Positions 27,915-38,062 of a stretch of DNA of 64,000 bases are shown piece by piece (position 1 is the stretch's first letter; each line of letters opens with the position of its first letter). The notes beneath the pieces were generated by a model. That model was not told where the DNA came from. It did no database searches and saw only the letters and a list, made by a program, of their open reading frames with translations. Made by a program: the position numbers and the translations under genes. Origin of the DNA: DATJPR01 sp963811705 (GTDB taxonomy: Bacteria > Bacteroidota > Ignavibacteria > UBA10030 > UBA6906); NCBI GenBank assembly GCA_963811705.1, contig CAWESL010000019.1:62001-126000 (forward strand). The letters are read 5' to 3'.

Positions 27915-28766
27915 ATGAAAATGAAGACACAACTCTTCTTGTTTGCAGGATTGCTATTCGCAGCGATGAATGCCTTCTCCCAAGATACAACCTTCTACGT
28001 ATTCCTCTGTTTTGGACAGTCGAACATGGAGGGCTTCCCCGGGGTTGAGCCGCAGGACACAACGGTGGATAGTCGTTTCCAGGTTCTGGCTGCGGTTGAT
28101 TTTCCCACGATGGGCAGAAAAGAAGGGAATTGGTATCCTGCTGTCCCTCCACTGTGCAGGAGCACCACGGGTCTTTGTCCCGCCGACTATTTTGGCAGAA
28201 CGTTGGTTGCCAATCTTCCGAAGACCATCAGGGTCGGTATTGTCAATGTCTCCGTTGCCGGGTGCAAGATTGAACTCTTCGACAAAGCCAACTATGAGTC
28301 GTACGCTTCAACGGCGCCAACGTGGATGAAGCCCATCATCGAAGGCTACGGCGGAAATCCGTATGCCCGTCTCGTTGAGATGGGCAGGCTGGCCCAGAAA
28401 GACGGTGTGATCAAGGGAATTCTGTTGCATCAGGGAGAGTCAAACCCGAATGACAAAGAGTGGCCGTCGAAGGTCAAAGCGATCTATGACAACCTTATCA
28501 AGGACCTGAATCTCAAGTCCGAAGAAGTGCCGCTGCTTGCCGGAGAGCTCGTCAATGCCGATCAGAGCGGCGCGTGTGCGGCCATGAATACGGTCATTGA
28601 CGAACTGCCGAAAACGATTCCCAATGCTCACGTCATATCCTCGAAGGGCTGCACAAGTCGTCCTGACCATCTGCATTTCAATGCGGCTGGGTACAGAGAG
28701 CTGGGGAAGCGCTACGGGTTGATGATGCTTTCGCTATTGGGTTATGCAGGCGACGGAGCACAGTAG
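27915..28766 (+). CDS. Secreted SGNH/sialate-O-acetylesterase-like esterase
   Basis: A 283-residue protein with signal peptide MKMKTQLFLFAGLLFAAMNA. It is an SGNH hydrolase of the SASA/CE6 type: nucleophile S36 in FGQSNMEG, Gly/Asn oxyanion residues in VSVAGCK, LLHQGESNPND, and D251/H254 in DHLHFNAAGY. These enzymes remove acetyl groups from sialic acid or xylan. No sorting domain, so it is probably periplasmic. It has its own promoter and is tail to tail with the M6 protease gene, six bases apart. Confidence 0.85.
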   Translation: MKMKTQLFLFAGLLFAAMNAFSQDTTFYVFLCFGQSNMEGFPGVEPQDTTVDSRFQVLAAVDFPTMGRKEGNWYPAVPPLCRSTTGLCPADYFGRTLVANLPKTIRVGIVNVSVAGCKIELFDKANYESYASTAPTWMKPIIEGYGGNPYARLVEMGRLAQKDGVIKGILLHQGESNPNDKEWPSKVKAIYDNLIKDLNLKSEEVPLLAGELVNADQSGACAAMNTVIDELPKTIPNAHVISSKGCTSRPDHLHFNAAGYRELGKRYGLMMLSLLGYAGDGAQ

Positions 28767-28772
28767 ATCGTC

Positions 28773-31700
28773 TTACCGAACCAAGAGCATCGACTTGGTA
28801 GTCGTGAAGCTGCCCGCAGTCAGGCGATAAAAGTAGACGCCGCTCGCGAGATTGCGGGCGTTGAATTGCACGGAGTGGTAGCCGGCTTCGATATCGCAGT
28901 TTACCAGTTCCGCAACTTCTTGACCGAGCGTGTTAGAGACGGTCAATAGCACATGTGAACGATGTGCGACCGCGTAACGGATGGTCGTTGTGGGGTTGAA
29001 GGGATTGGGATAGTTCTGGTGCAGCCCGAACACGGTGGGGATTCCATTGGCGATGTCGACCCCAAGGTACATCGTCCGGAACTTCCCCACTTCACTGTAG
29101 TGCCCCCAGCCGCTGGCATTCTGAGCTCGCACACGCCAGAAATGCCACATGTTGTTCCCGAGCCGACGGACAACCAGTGTGGTATCAGACACGTTGGTGT
29201 CTACGGAGCAGGATGTGAACAGGGAATCGAAAGCGCAATCGACCTCGTACCTCTCCACGGCTGGAGTTCCTCGCATCCATTCCAGCCGAACGCTGTCCGA
29301 GGATACGACGCTGTTGTGCGACGGGAAGCAGAGCGTTAAGGGTTCGGGAACGGGAAGCGTAGACGAAAAGAGCGTGAGCCACGTATTTCCAAAGCATGTG
29401 ACGGGGAGACTATCCAGCAGGCAATCCACATGGGAGCGGCCTTTGTAGATGCCGGTGTCTCGAGGCGTGAACAAGAACGCACGCTGGATTTCCGTCCCGG
29501 CGTCCATTGACGCGAACACCGTCGAGTCCGCGAAATCGTACGGCGCGGTCGTATCCCGGTCGACGTGCAGGCTGAAGGCCACGGCCTGGTTTCGTGCTCC
29601 AGGATCCGCCGGGTTCTTCACGTCCAGAACCAACCGCAGCGGGGTGCCGACGGCGAGGGCTCCGGTAATCTCCTTGCCAGAGGACGTGTCAAGGATTTTG
29701 GTCCACCTCACGTAGGGAGCGTTCCTCTTGAACGACTCCCTGGTCGTTTGCTCGTGGGAGACTCCAACACTATCCTTCTGACCCCAGTACTCCTCCCCGC
29801 GAGGTGTCTGGAGACTGTACCACACGCGATACCGGTAGCTCCGAGGCGCCTTGAGATTCTCGAAGAACGCCGTTGAATTTGTGTCGGTCGTGCCGGTGGC
29901 AACCAGGACGCCTGTAGTGTCATAGAGCCGGACGATGCCTTCCGTCGCGATCGGACTCCAGTCCTCCGCATTGACGACTGTGATTGCGAGCGCGCCAGTT
30001 TGGGGGCCCATGGTTGTCAAGCTAAGCGCTTTTGTCGCCGAGGAGTCTGCAGCATCGGCAACCTTCACAGTGAACGTTGAGGTTCCCGTAGAATCGGGGG
30101 TCCCTGCCAGATTTCCGTCACTGGCGAGCACGAGCCCGTGCGGTAACGAGCCTCCAGCGACAGACCAGGAATAGGGTGGCATTCCCCCCGCAGCGCTCAG
30201 CGACGAAGCGTAGGTGCTCCCCACGGTTCCAGGGGGCAATGGCGAGCTGCTTGTAATGACTAAAGGATGAGGTGCTACGTCGACAAGGAAAGCCCATGCA
30301 GAGCCATCGCATCCAACAACCCTGTCGTCGACCGGATAGATCCGTAAGCCGGCGTTGTATCGATACAGGCCGCTCCCCATCGGGCGGAAATAGGACGACA
30401 TCGTGTTTGACGTCCCCCGTATAGCACTCAAGGTTCCCGAGACCGTATCGTCGTAAGGATACATCTCGTCGCGGTCTATCAAAGCTCCCACAAATATCAC
30501 GGGCCAATTCAGCGAACCCGGATTATTCGGGTTCTTCACAGTGATTTCAATCTTCAGGGGAGTTCCCACTGCGACCGCGGACGTGACCTTCTGATTTGAT
30601 GACGAGTCGTATACCAGGACATCGGTGACGTAAGGGGTATTCCGAATGAACGATTCGTTGGTCGTCTGTCCCGACAGGATTGTGACCGCAGTTTTCCGTC
30701 CCCAGTATTCTTCTCCCCAGTATTTTGCTGGTACAGAATTGTACCGCACATCGTACCAGAAGTTGACTCCTGCAGGAACGCTGTCGAATACCGCTGGAGA
30801 ACCTGTCGTCGTGTTCCGGCCTGCGACGAGTTGTCCATTCACCCCATACAGTTCCACTGTCGCCGTTCCGACCATTGGCCAGCCTTCCGCATTACTCACC
30901 GACACGGCCAGCGATCCAGGCGGGACTTCGTTCACGGTGAGCATGAGCGCATTTGAGGTGTCGCCCCCGGTGTTCACAACGGTTATAGGGTACACCCCGG
31001 GAATCGCGAGGTCCCGGGACGTTATGACCGCCTGAAGATGAGTGGCACTGAGAAATGTGGTCTTCTTCCCGACCCCATTAAATTGTACCACTGACGAAGC
31101 AATGAAGTTCTCTCCCCATGCATCGATCGTATCGGCAGGGCCGCCTGCATTGATATGCGTCGGTGATATGCTCGAGAGTAACGGGGCAGTCCCGACAGAG
31201 ACGCGAAACGTGATCGATGGGCCCAGCGCACCCACGTCCGAGATGTTGAGGCCACCGGGGGTGCCGTCTGATAAAAAGCTTGAAGGGTTCGTTTCGTCAT
31301 TGATCGAAGTTCTCCCCTCGGTACTCGATAACCCTGCAAGGTAGATTTCACCAGTCGCGCTTGTGGTTCCGCCGGGGCGGTAGATATACACTTCATGCGG
31401 CAGAGACAGATCGCCAACACCAGCAGGATTAATCCGATATATGATGAGTCCTTCACCGGGCAAGGTCCAGTCGAATATGCCGGTCCTGCGTCTGTATTCC
31501 AGGACGAAATACTCTCCTGATGAATTCGGCGATGCGATACGGAAGCAATTGTTCGACCCGTTTGTGGTGGGGTTGAGAGTGTATGACCCACTGGCGGAAA
31601 TCTCGGGTATCGAGGAGATCCACTTCAGGTATTTGTATTTCAAGTAGGTGCTGGGATGCTGTGGAGGATTGTTCGTCTCTGCCATCAGATCCCAGACTCC

Positions 31701-32699
31701 TACGGGGTTAATCCGATATGAATACTCGTAGAGGTCAGGTGCACCGAGGCTGTGCATCATCTCATGACATAACACGCCCTCCCGTGCTTCAGACTCGACC
31801 TGGAGATTATAGCTCGCGACCTTTTTGCCTGCAATGATGTGTTCTTCGTCTGATATCATTGACCCCGCATGCGGCCAGAGGATCGTCCCCCACACGGTGG
31901 GTGATCCCCTCACAATGAAACAGATATTGTCCACGTATCCATCATTGTTATCATCGACTATGAGATTGTTGGGAACCTGATCAGCAATGGCGTCAACCGA
32001 CCGGCGAAGCAGTGTCTGTTCACGAATTCCCTGGTTTTCACCCGTGTAACCAAGGGGGTTTGTGCTACTGTACGGCGTGTAATATGCGCGGGGTTCGGAA
32101 TCCTGATACGACAAGACCGTGGCACCTGTCGAAATCGGATAGAAGGTCGAGGATACGTCAAGAGCCCCGTACGAAACTTCCCGAAAGTAGTTATGGAGCG
32201 AACTGACCCCTTCGTCCGAGGCATTGAACATTTCACTGTACTCGGCTGGTGATGCCGCAAATTCCTCCTGATCACTGAAACGGATGAAGATGACGATATT
32301 GCTGATTGTGCCTGTCGTGGGCGCTTTACTCACTCGTACAGGATACTTGGAGAGGATTGTTGTTCGTTTTTTGGCCCATTGCTCAGGTGCGATGTTGGCG
32401 CCGGGAATCAGACCCGCACGTGCGGGGTCATCCCTGCCGGGCAAGAACGATGTTGGGGTGAGCTGGCCGACTTTAAGCGTGGCGAAGACGTAGTATCTTG
32501 AGGCGTCATCTTGTATGATGGTATAATTGTTCTCGTCATGAAGCCAGCTGTGAAACTCATCGCCGGTGGCAAAGCAGTGGACCAATGTGCCGTTAGGTTG
32601 CTGCACCGTCACCGGGATCCTGTGTAAGTAGCCGGCATGGCCTGCAGTTATCCACAGAATCATCAGAAGGGAGTAGATTGAACAATGCAGGAGTCTCAT
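28773..32699 (-). CDS. T9SS-secreted M6-family metalloprotease
   Basis: A 1308-residue protein from ATG 32697-32699 (GGGAGG upstream). After a signal peptide and propeptide, residues 130-500 form an M6 (immune-inhibitor-A-like) peptidase with the zinc motif H312-E-x-x-H316 in CHEMMHSLGAPDL. An IPT/TIG domain (505-590), a first YWGEEYWG module (596-808), a putative Ig domain (812-895), a second module (902-1112, RGEEYWG), a fibronectin-like domain (1118-1208) and a T9SS sorting domain (1229-1308) follow. It should degrade proteins at the cell surface or in the medium. No element-A RNA precedes it. Confidence 0.92.
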   Translation of the reverse strand: MRLLHCSIYSLLMILWITAGHAGYLHRIPVTVQQPNGTLVHCFATGDEFHSWLHDENNYTIIQDDASRYYVFATLKVGQLTPTSFLPGRDDPARAGLIPGANIAPEQWAKKRTTILSKYPVRVSKAPTTGTISNIVIFIRFSDQEEFAASPAEYSEMFNASDEGVSSLHNYFREVSYGALDVSSTFYPISTGATVLSYQDSEPRAYYTPYSSTNPLGYTGENQGIREQTLLRRSVDAIADQVPNNLIVDDNNDGYVDNICFIVRGSPTVWGTILWPHAGSMISDEEHIIAGKKVASYNLQVESEAREGVLCHEMMHSLGAPDLYEYSYRINPVGVWDLMAETNNPPQHPSTYLKYKYLKWISSIPEISASGSYTLNPTTNGSNNCFRIASPNSSGEYFVLEYRRRTGIFDWTLPGEGLIIYRINPAGVGDLSLPHEVYIYRPGGTTSATGEIYLAGLSSTEGRTSINDETNPSSFLSDGTPGGLNISDVGALGPSITFRVSVGTAPLLSSISPTHINAGGPADTIDAWGENFIASSVVQFNGVGKKTTFLSATHLQAVITSRDLAIPGVYPITVVNTGGDTSNALMLTVNEVPPGSLAVSVSNAEGWPMVGTATVELYGVNGQLVAGRNTTTGSPAVFDSVPAGVNFWYDVRYNSVPAKYWGEEYWGRKTAVTILSGQTTNESFIRNTPYVTDVLVYDSSSNQKVTSAVAVGTPLKIEITVKNPNNPGSLNWPVIFVGALIDRDEMYPYDDTVSGTLSAIRGTSNTMSSYFRPMGSGLYRYNAGLRIYPVDDRVVGCDGSAWAFLVDVAPHPLVITSSSPLPPGTVGSTYASSLSAAGGMPPYSWSVAGGSLPHGLVLASDGNLAGTPDSTGTSTFTVKVADAADSSATKALSLTTMGPQTGALAITVVNAEDWSPIATEGIVRLYDTTGVLVATGTTDTNSTAFFENLKAPRSYRYRVWYSLQTPRGEEYWGQKDSVGVSHEQTTRESFKRNAPYVRWTKILDTSSGKEITGALAVGTPLRLVLDVKNPADPGARNQAVAFSLHVDRDTTAPYDFADSTVFASMDAGTEIQRAFLFTPRDTGIYKGRSHVDCLLDSLPVTCFGNTWLTLFSSTLPVPEPLTLCFPSHNSVVSSDSVRLEWMRGTPAVERYEVDCAFDSLFTSCSVDTNVSDTTLVVRRLGNNMWHFWRVRAQNASGWGHYSEVGKFRTMYLGVDIANGIPTVFGLHQNYPNPFNPTTTIRYAVAHRSHVLLTVSNTLGQEVAELVNCDIEAGYHSVQFNARNLASGVYFYRLTAGSFTTTKSMLLVR

Positions 32700-33029
32700 G
32701 GAATGACCTCCCTTGGAGTCAACGCGACGGTCCATTGTCAGCGTACTGCTAGTCTCGAACGCTGGCTTGGCATTTTGGACAGTCGGGATAAGTCGAACGA
32801 CTTGCGGGCGTGCAAAGCATGTGAAATCGTCGGATGGTCACAGATTTCGTCTCCCACGTATTGTCCGCATTGAGAATACTAAATGCAACCTCGTAAGCGC
32901 TGAACTTGCCACAGCATGCCGACATCACAAAGGTTCACATTATATCATCCTCCCAACATGACGGATGTGCGGAAAAGTCACCCAGAATTTCCTCCCCGCA
33001 GGTCAACAAATATTGGATAATTCGAGAGG
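32700..33029. other. Intergenic region upstream of the M6 protease
   Basis: No supported gene. A short stretch (GCATGTGAAATC near 32817) weakly resembles the upstream block of element A, but no promoter or RNA part is present. Confidence 0.4.
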
Positions 33030-33300
33030 ATCAGATAAACAGACGACCCGCCATCATCGTGCCATCCAAGCATTCCTTAACAAAGACCCACGACTGCATT
33101 CAGAATTCCCCCCGGCGTATGCGCCTAAACTCAATCCCGCCGAACACATCTGGAATCGAGCCGACTTTGCTCTCTCCAATACCGTTTCCGCCAGCCAGTC
33201 ACATCTCCACAGCCGACTCCACAGGATCACTCGCAAGCTCCGAAGTTCCCAGAAACGACTCTGGGCGTGTATGCATGCAAGTCGATTGTCTTGGAGACGA
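33030..33300 (+). pseudogene. IS630-family transposase, 3' fragment
   Basis: The plus strand reads HHRAIQAFLNKDPRLHSEFP, PAYAPKLNPAEHIWNRADF and ends ACMHASRLSW, the C-terminal DDE_3 part of an IS630 transposase, including the last catalytic Glu in LNPAEHIWN. The N-terminal two thirds are absent. The fragment abuts the truncated glycosyltransferase at about 33300, so its insertion or a later deletion broke that gene. Confidence 0.7.
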
Positions 33301-33309
33301 CGATTCGCC

Positions 33310-33758
33310 GTTCCTTTACTTATGCGAAGCTCAATAATTGCCATCACTCTCGCAAACCATTTCGGTGTTACAAATATTTCGTGTACGTGCCAGATGTCTG
33401 GTCTGCGCGATAGGGTTGTAACGATCGCTCCTGCAAAAATGGCGCTTGTGTTGCTAGATATCACATCGATCTTTTCTTTCCTTACTATCGGTATTAGAGC
33501 AGAACAACTTGTCACCACACTCCAGAGACGATCCAGCACCCCCGTGAATTTAGCGTATCTGCGCCGGAACACTCCCATGTCGAAGATGGTAATTTTCGCG
33601 CCACAATTATGCAATACGGAATCAGGAGGCCCATTTTCCGGCAGCACAACGTGACAGGGATATCCCTTCAATCGTATTCTGAACCACGATCGAAAGAACC
33701 TTCCCTGAACCATAAAGATCTGAGCCACTGTGAAGAATAATATTGACTTCTTCCTCAC
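33310..33758 (-). pseudogene. Glycosyltransferase (GT4-like) N-terminal fragment, frameshifted
   Basis: Minus strand. Coherent protein sequence alternates between two frames: VRKK in one, then NIILHSGSDLYGSGKVLSIV in a second, then back to the first for KGYPCHVVLPENGP, GAKITIFDMGVFRR and RPDIWHVHEIFVTPKWFARV. This is the N-terminal domain of a GT4-type glycosyltransferase. It loses resemblance at about 33310, where IS630 DNA begins, so the catalytic C-terminal half is gone. It overlaps the 3' end of the methyltransferase gene by a few bases, suggesting a former operon for glycan assembly. Two compensating frameshifts could partly be sequencing error. Confidence 0.6.
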
Positions 33759-34651
33759 CCTCTCCTCCTGCACACCACCACTTGATTGATATTAAACATC
33801 TTTTGCGCAAGTCGCACCAACTTGTGTGATACGAGATCTGAGCTTCGACAAATCGTCGCGAATGATTCCGTATGACCCTCTAGTCGGTGATGCACAATTT
33901 CAAAACCTTCGTCCGTGAGTAGACGAGAAAGACCTGGTTTCGAAAAAACAATCGTATGTTCGAGACCGTCTACAATTGATGGTACGTGTAATGACAGAAA
34001 GGACAACACGCGATGGAAACCGTAGACAGGCGCGTCGATGTTCGGAGTCCCGATAAAACAAATGCCATTCGGTTTCAAAACTCTCCGAATCTCCGCAAGC
34101 AACACATGTGGGTCGCGAACGTGTTCGATCACATGATAGAGGAGAACGAAATCAAAACTGCCACTCAAGAATTTGGCCTCGTGAAGATTGCCTTGAACGA
34201 ATTTAGCGTTTGGCAGCAGGCCTTTGCAGAATTGTATGGCGTCTGGATCGTACTCAGTTCCAGCAACCTCAAAACCTAAAAGCGAAGCCAGGACCAATGC
34301 TCGTCCCAATCCGCATCCAATGTCGAGGAAATTCCCAGTCGATTTCGGAATAGAGTAGTATTTCCGAAAGTATTCCAGTTCGCGCTCTGTTCGTGATCGA
34401 TCTTGGCCTTTCAATTGGGCCACAAAATCTGTCAAATGTTGCTTTGTCTGACCCTCACCGAATCGTCCTTTATCATAATACGAACTATAGAATCCAGACA
34501 ATTCTTTTTCAGTCGCCATGGGGTTCGCGAAGACCACGCCACATGTTCTGCATTGTGTACGCGATAGATGCGGATAGCCTGGTCGAAATGTCATCGAAAA
34601 CGGAATTAAGTCGTTACCTCTGCAGACCGGACAAGGAACTATTTCTGGCAT
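33755..34651 (-). CDS. SAM-dependent methyltransferase with N-terminal zinc ribbon
   Basis: A 298-residue protein with GGGGGAGG directly before its ATG. Cys7/Cys10 and Cys34/Cys37 form a zinc-ribbon knuckle (CPVC, CRTCG). The class I methyltransferase core (about 105-215) has motif I FLDIGCGLGRALV, acidic E/D in AGTEYDPDA and FDFVLLYHVIEHVRDP. Such Methyltransf_23-type proteins sit in polysaccharide and O-antigen clusters and methylate sugars. That fits the broken glycosyltransferase immediately downstream. Confidence 0.8.
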   Translation of the reverse strand: MPEIVPCPVCRGNDLIPFSMTFRPGYPHLSRTQCRTCGVVFANPMATEKELSGFYSSYYDKGRFGEGQTKQHLTDFVAQLKGQDRSRTERELEYFRKYYSIPKSTGNFLDIGCGLGRALVLASLLGFEVAGTEYDPDAIQFCKGLLPNAKFVQGNLHEAKFLSGSFDFVLLYHVIEHVRDPHVLLAEIRRVLKPNGICFIGTPNIDAPVYGFHRVLSFLSLHVPSIVDGLEHTIVFSKPGLSRLLTDEGFEIVHHRLEGHTESFATICRSSDLVSHKLVRLAQKMFNINQVVVCRRRG

Positions 34652-34765
34652 GACCTCCCCCGTACATGATGTGAATCTGTTAACTACTCCTTCGATTTTC
34701 CTTCATTTGAAAGTCGTCACTGGTTGGCTGACCTCAGGATGGCGCCTTCTCGAGGTCGAAGGTTT

Positions 34766-35217
34766 AGCAGGCTGTTGAACAACCCTTCGAAATAGTTTTC
34801 CACATGTGTCGGATCGTCACGTTGATCTATTGTGTTTGCAGATCAACTTTCATGACGTGGTCCAGACACCATGCGTGGTGAACAAGAGAAGCAACCTGTG
34901 CTTTTTAGTTAAGTGTTACAAGAAGACCGAATCCCTCAGAACCATCCGTTGGGACAGTTGCGCACACTGATCGATCCGATTCGTGCAGAGCTCTCGAGCC
35001 GCCTTGAGGCGTTCTATTCCGACACTGGTCGGCCGTCGATCGCGCCGGAATACTTGTTGCGTGCCATGGCAAGCGTGTCGAAGAAACATCTGGCTGGCTG
35101 AACACCATCGGACCGATGCGTATAACACCTACAAAAGCCTTCGACGAGGCGGCTGGAAGTTCGCCTTTGTCAACGCTGTCTACTCTCTCTTGACAATCAA
35201 GAGCATATTGAGTCTCT
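34766..35217 (+). mobile_element. Decayed IS5/IS1182-like insertion sequence
   Basis: The left end GCAGGCTGTTGAA at about 34769 is typical of these elements. An ATG at 34871 begins MRGEQEKQPVLFS, then a TAA at codon 14 (34910), then the same frame continues LQEDRIPQNHPLGQLRTLID and SDTGRPSIAPEYLLRAMA. The whole central catalytic region is deleted. The C-terminal part reappears as SGWLNTIGPMR and, after a frameshift, GWKFAFVNAVYSLLTIK. Nonsense, deletion and frameshift show an old, inactive copy. Confidence 0.65.
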
Positions 35218-36012
35218 CAGCATGAGCGCAACGCTATTGAGCGGCTGCCGCGAGGAAAGGCAAGGCGCACAAGAACAATACAATCTCAAAACTCTCTCCG
35301 ATGAAAACGCAGACTCTTCAACTCGGTTGTCGACGACCTGCCAGAGGTCACCACACATTGACAGAAAGATTACGGAGCTAGCCAAAGAAGTGTTTTTCGG
35401 GTCTGGTGCTGAATGGGGACGTTCTATAGCATAGTAGTTGCAGTCGAATATCGTTGCGGAAAGCACAGAAATATGATCAGAGAATGCAGGAGAGCCGACT
35501 GGGGAATTACCGCTATTCATACATCTGCTACGCATGGCGTCACAACGATATCTTCGAAGTGACGCTTGCTGGGGGAACAAGGTAAGCCCGAAGGACAAAC
35601 AATTATGCAGTAGCAGGAGCTACGTTATGGTGCTTTCCACCATACGAGCAACCGAACTCTCCATCCATCCTCCATCCGAAATCTGCCGCTAGCGCGCGCT
35701 AATCTTCAGTTTCGCGCCTGAATTCTCGCTCGAATTGAAAAGAGGAACGGGACATTCTCAAGCGCTCGGAGATTTCGCGACTGTTGCAGCGGATCCAGCC
35801 AATATGAAGAACCAAATCCGTCCCGCCTTCGGCGGGCCCCTCCAGTCCGAGGACTTCACCAATCCGCGTGAACCATGGTCTCAGGTCAGGATTCCATATG
35901 TTTGCCAAGGTTGACTTTAAGTGCTCGATCTCTATATTGCGAATGTCCGTAGCGCGTTCGAACTCCTGCTCAATGAGTGAAAACCTTCCTCTTCCATCTC
36001 CTGAGACCCTCC
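35218..36012. other. Gene-poor region with possible decayed fragments
   Basis: No gene is supported. One minus-strand stretch (about 35699-35960) reads IEHLKSTLANIWNPDLRPWF, then TRIGEVLGLEGPAEGGTDLV, and could be the tail of a lost gene. It has no start and no family I recognise. A GGGCCCGCC/GGCGGG hairpin lies inside it near 35820. Confidence 0.3.
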
Positions 36013-37257
36013 ATGCCTGTTAGATCCTTCACCCGGATTATTCTCCTGTCTCTTGTTGCCGCTGCATCTGCCCTGCCTGCCGTCGCCCAGGAGTTCGAGA
36101 GTTTTGCCACACGGCAGGATAGTCTCTTTCTCCGGGCGTACGACCGGCGTGACGTGAAGACATACGGTGTTCTCTTGGACGAGATGATAGACCGATACAA
36201 TAGACTTGACAGCAATGAACAAAAACGGGTTTCCGGTTTTCTGAGCACCGCGTACTACAATTTCGCCTGTACGTACGCCATGACCGGCAATACGACAGCC
36301 GCAATCGAGTATCTGCAGAAGGCGGTGGGAGTCGGCTACACCAACTACAAGCATCTTCTTGAGGACAGCGACCTGCTTTCTCTGCACAACAGTCCCGACT
36401 TCATCGCTCTGCATGCAAGCCTACGGAATGAATTCGACTACCGGGCAATTCTTGGGCGCGCCCGCGCATACGACACCCTGGATACCCGGCCGTTTCCTGC
36501 GTTCACATATGAATCAAAGGACGATCCGAACCTCGCCGCCCTGAGGCGGGGGATGCGGCTTGATTCCATCGCGGGAACCTGCAGCGACGTATTGCAGATC
36601 CTCTCGCTCATGCACTGGGTCCACAACCTGATCCCCCATGACGGCGACAAGAACAATCCACCAGAGATGAATGCCATAAGCTTGATCAAGGCGTGCGCAC
36701 AAGAACAGCGGGGTCTCAACTGCCGGGGCCTGGCAACGGTCTTGAACGAGTGCTATCTTTCGTTGGGATTCGCTTCACGGTTCGTTACATGCCTTCCGAA
36801 AGACAGCCTTGGGATTGATCAGGACTGTCATGTCATCAACATGGTGTACGCCCCTTCTCTCAAGAAATGGATCTGGATCGACCCGACCAACAATGTCTAC
36901 GTGATGAACGAGAAAGGCGAATTACTGGGGATTGAAGAGGTGCGCGATCGCATCATCACCGGGTCTCCGCTGATTCTGAATCCTGATGCTAACTGGAACA
37001 ATCGTCAGCCCGTGACTGCTGCATATTATTTGGGCACATACATGGCGAAGAATCTGTACCGGCTCGAGTGCCCCGTCAATAGCACATACAATCTTGAAAC
37101 TCACGCAGACAGCAAGACTGTCAGTTATGTTGAACTCCTTCCTCTTGAGTACTTCTCCCAGAAACCCGACGTCATTTCGAGAAAGGGTGTATCAAACGGT
37201 CTTCTTGAATACAAGACAAATAACTCAAAGGCTTTCTGGCAAGCCCCCCTGCGGTGA
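36013..37257 (+). CDS. Exported transglutaminase-like protein
   Basis: A 414-residue protein; I start at ATG 36013 (MPVRSFTRIILLSLVAAASA signal peptide), though a GTG at 35977 is in frame. Residues 80-130 look like one or two TPR helices (TGNTTAAIEYLQKAV). Residues 180-310 form a transglutaminase-like domain with the triad C237 (RGLNCRGLATVLNE), H273 (DQDCHVINMVYA) and D290 (WIWIDPTNN). Such domains act as peptidases or amidases rather than cross-linkers in bacteria. Its stop lies 13 bases from the first attC-like site, at the edge of the cassette array. Confidence 0.8.
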   Translation: MPVRSFTRIILLSLVAAASALPAVAQEFESFATRQDSLFLRAYDRRDVKTYGVLLDEMIDRYNRLDSNEQKRVSGFLSTAYYNFACTYAMTGNTTAAIEYLQKAVGVGYTNYKHLLEDSDLLSLHNSPDFIALHASLRNEFDYRAILGRARAYDTLDTRPFPAFTYESKDDPNLAALRRGMRLDSIAGTCSDVLQILSLMHWVHNLIPHDGDKNNPPEMNAISLIKACAQEQRGLNCRGLATVLNECYLSLGFASRFVTCLPKDSLGIDQDCHVINMVYAPSLKKWIWIDPTNNVYVMNEKGELLGIEEVRDRIITGSPLILNPDANWNNRQPVTAAYYLGTYMAKNLYRLECPVNSTYNLETHADSKTVSYVELLPLEYFSQKPDVISRKGVSNGLLEYKTNNSKAFWQAPLR

Positions 37258-37270
37258 ATCCCGCATGCCC

Positions 37271-37382
37271 GCCTAACACCCGCGGCTGGACTGCCGCGGC
37301 ACTTCGCTAAATTCACGGCAAGGGTCAAACGATTCTGGTGACAAAGCTAGATTCGTTTTTTGAACTCGCTTAACGCTGGCCT
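37271..37382 (-). repeat. attC-like recombination site 1
   Basis: Minus-strand right end GTTAGGC (37277-37271) preceded by CCGCGG-rich inverted sequence; the left part shares GCCAGCGTTAAGCGAGTTCAA with site 3. The left simple site (R''/L'') is not recognisable, so it may be degraded. Confidence 0.45.
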
Positions 37383-37428
37383 TATTTGTCGAAGCATCCG
37401 CCAGTTGGCCGATTGTAAGGATGCGTAA

Positions 37429-37899
37429 CTATGATGGAAAATGAAATTCAACAATCTGAGCTGGATTCTGATCATAGTCGGTATTCCGAATCCAAACTGG
37501 CTTTGCGCGAAAGTAGGCAATGCCGGGCAAATGTTCGCGCTCCCGCCCGTCCGGAAATCGTTTGAAGTAAAGAGCGTTCAGACGTCTGAGATCGGCACCA
37601 ACTGGCTCGTCGGCTATCCCTTCGATTTGAACAGCGCGCTCATCGCCAGGGATCTGACCGCCAACTACCAGTGCAACAAGGGGATTGTGTCTGAGATTGC
37701 CCACTTTCCTTGAGGCGACAACAGTGTCGAAGAAGATTTCAAAGGCATCGGATACTACGAATCCCACAATTGCCGCTTGGGGTCGCCCCTGAGAAGAGAC
37801 GCTCGCTTGGACGGCAAACGAATGTTCACGCACGAAATTGAGCACGTCGACTCGGGTCACTGCACTGGCTCGGAAGGTTGATGCATCGTTGAGCGCCAC
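37429..37899 (-). CDS. Pyridoxamine-5'-phosphate-oxidase-like flavin/haem protein (cassette gene)
   Basis: A 156-residue split-barrel protein: VLNFVREHSFAVQASVSSQG, then RPQAAIVGFVVSDAFEIFFD, and a conserved RKVGNLRHNPLVALVVGG stretch typical of the PNPOx-like superfamily. Such proteins bind FMN or F420 and act as small oxidoreductases. The GTG start at 37899 overlaps the GTTAGGTG end of attC-like site 2, so the gene sits in its cassette exactly as integron genes do. Partner and substrate are unknown. Confidence 0.75.
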   Translation of the reverse strand: MALNDASTFRASAVTRVDVLNFVREHSFAVQASVSSQGRPQAAIVGFVVSDAFEIFFDTVVASRKVGNLRHNPLVALVVGGQIPGDERAVQIEGIADEPVGADLRRLNALYFKRFPDGREREHLPGIAYFRAKPVWIRNTDYDQNPAQIVEFHFPS

Positions 37900-38050
37900 C
37901 TAACGTCCACGTTTCATCTGCACGGAATACGCTTCCACCATTTCGCAATGATCAGGGGCGACAACGTTTCACCGTTGTTTCGATACTTGAAGTCGACACC
38001 GGCCACTTTTGTACACGGTACCTTACGTCAGCTCCAGCCGCACCTTAGGC
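37898..38050 (-). repeat. attC-like recombination site 2
   Basis: Right end GTTAGGT (37904-37898) directly at the start of the next cassette gene. Left part includes GCGGCTGGAGCTGACG (38041-38026), identical to the site 3 left core. Right and left arms do not pair well, so the site may be chimeric. Confidence 0.5.
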
Positions 38051-38062
38051 AGCCACACGCCA

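Noticed and set aside
32800..32830. Fourth copy of element A upstream of the M6 protease
   Set aside because: Only a 12-base resemblance; promoter, stem and terminator are absent.
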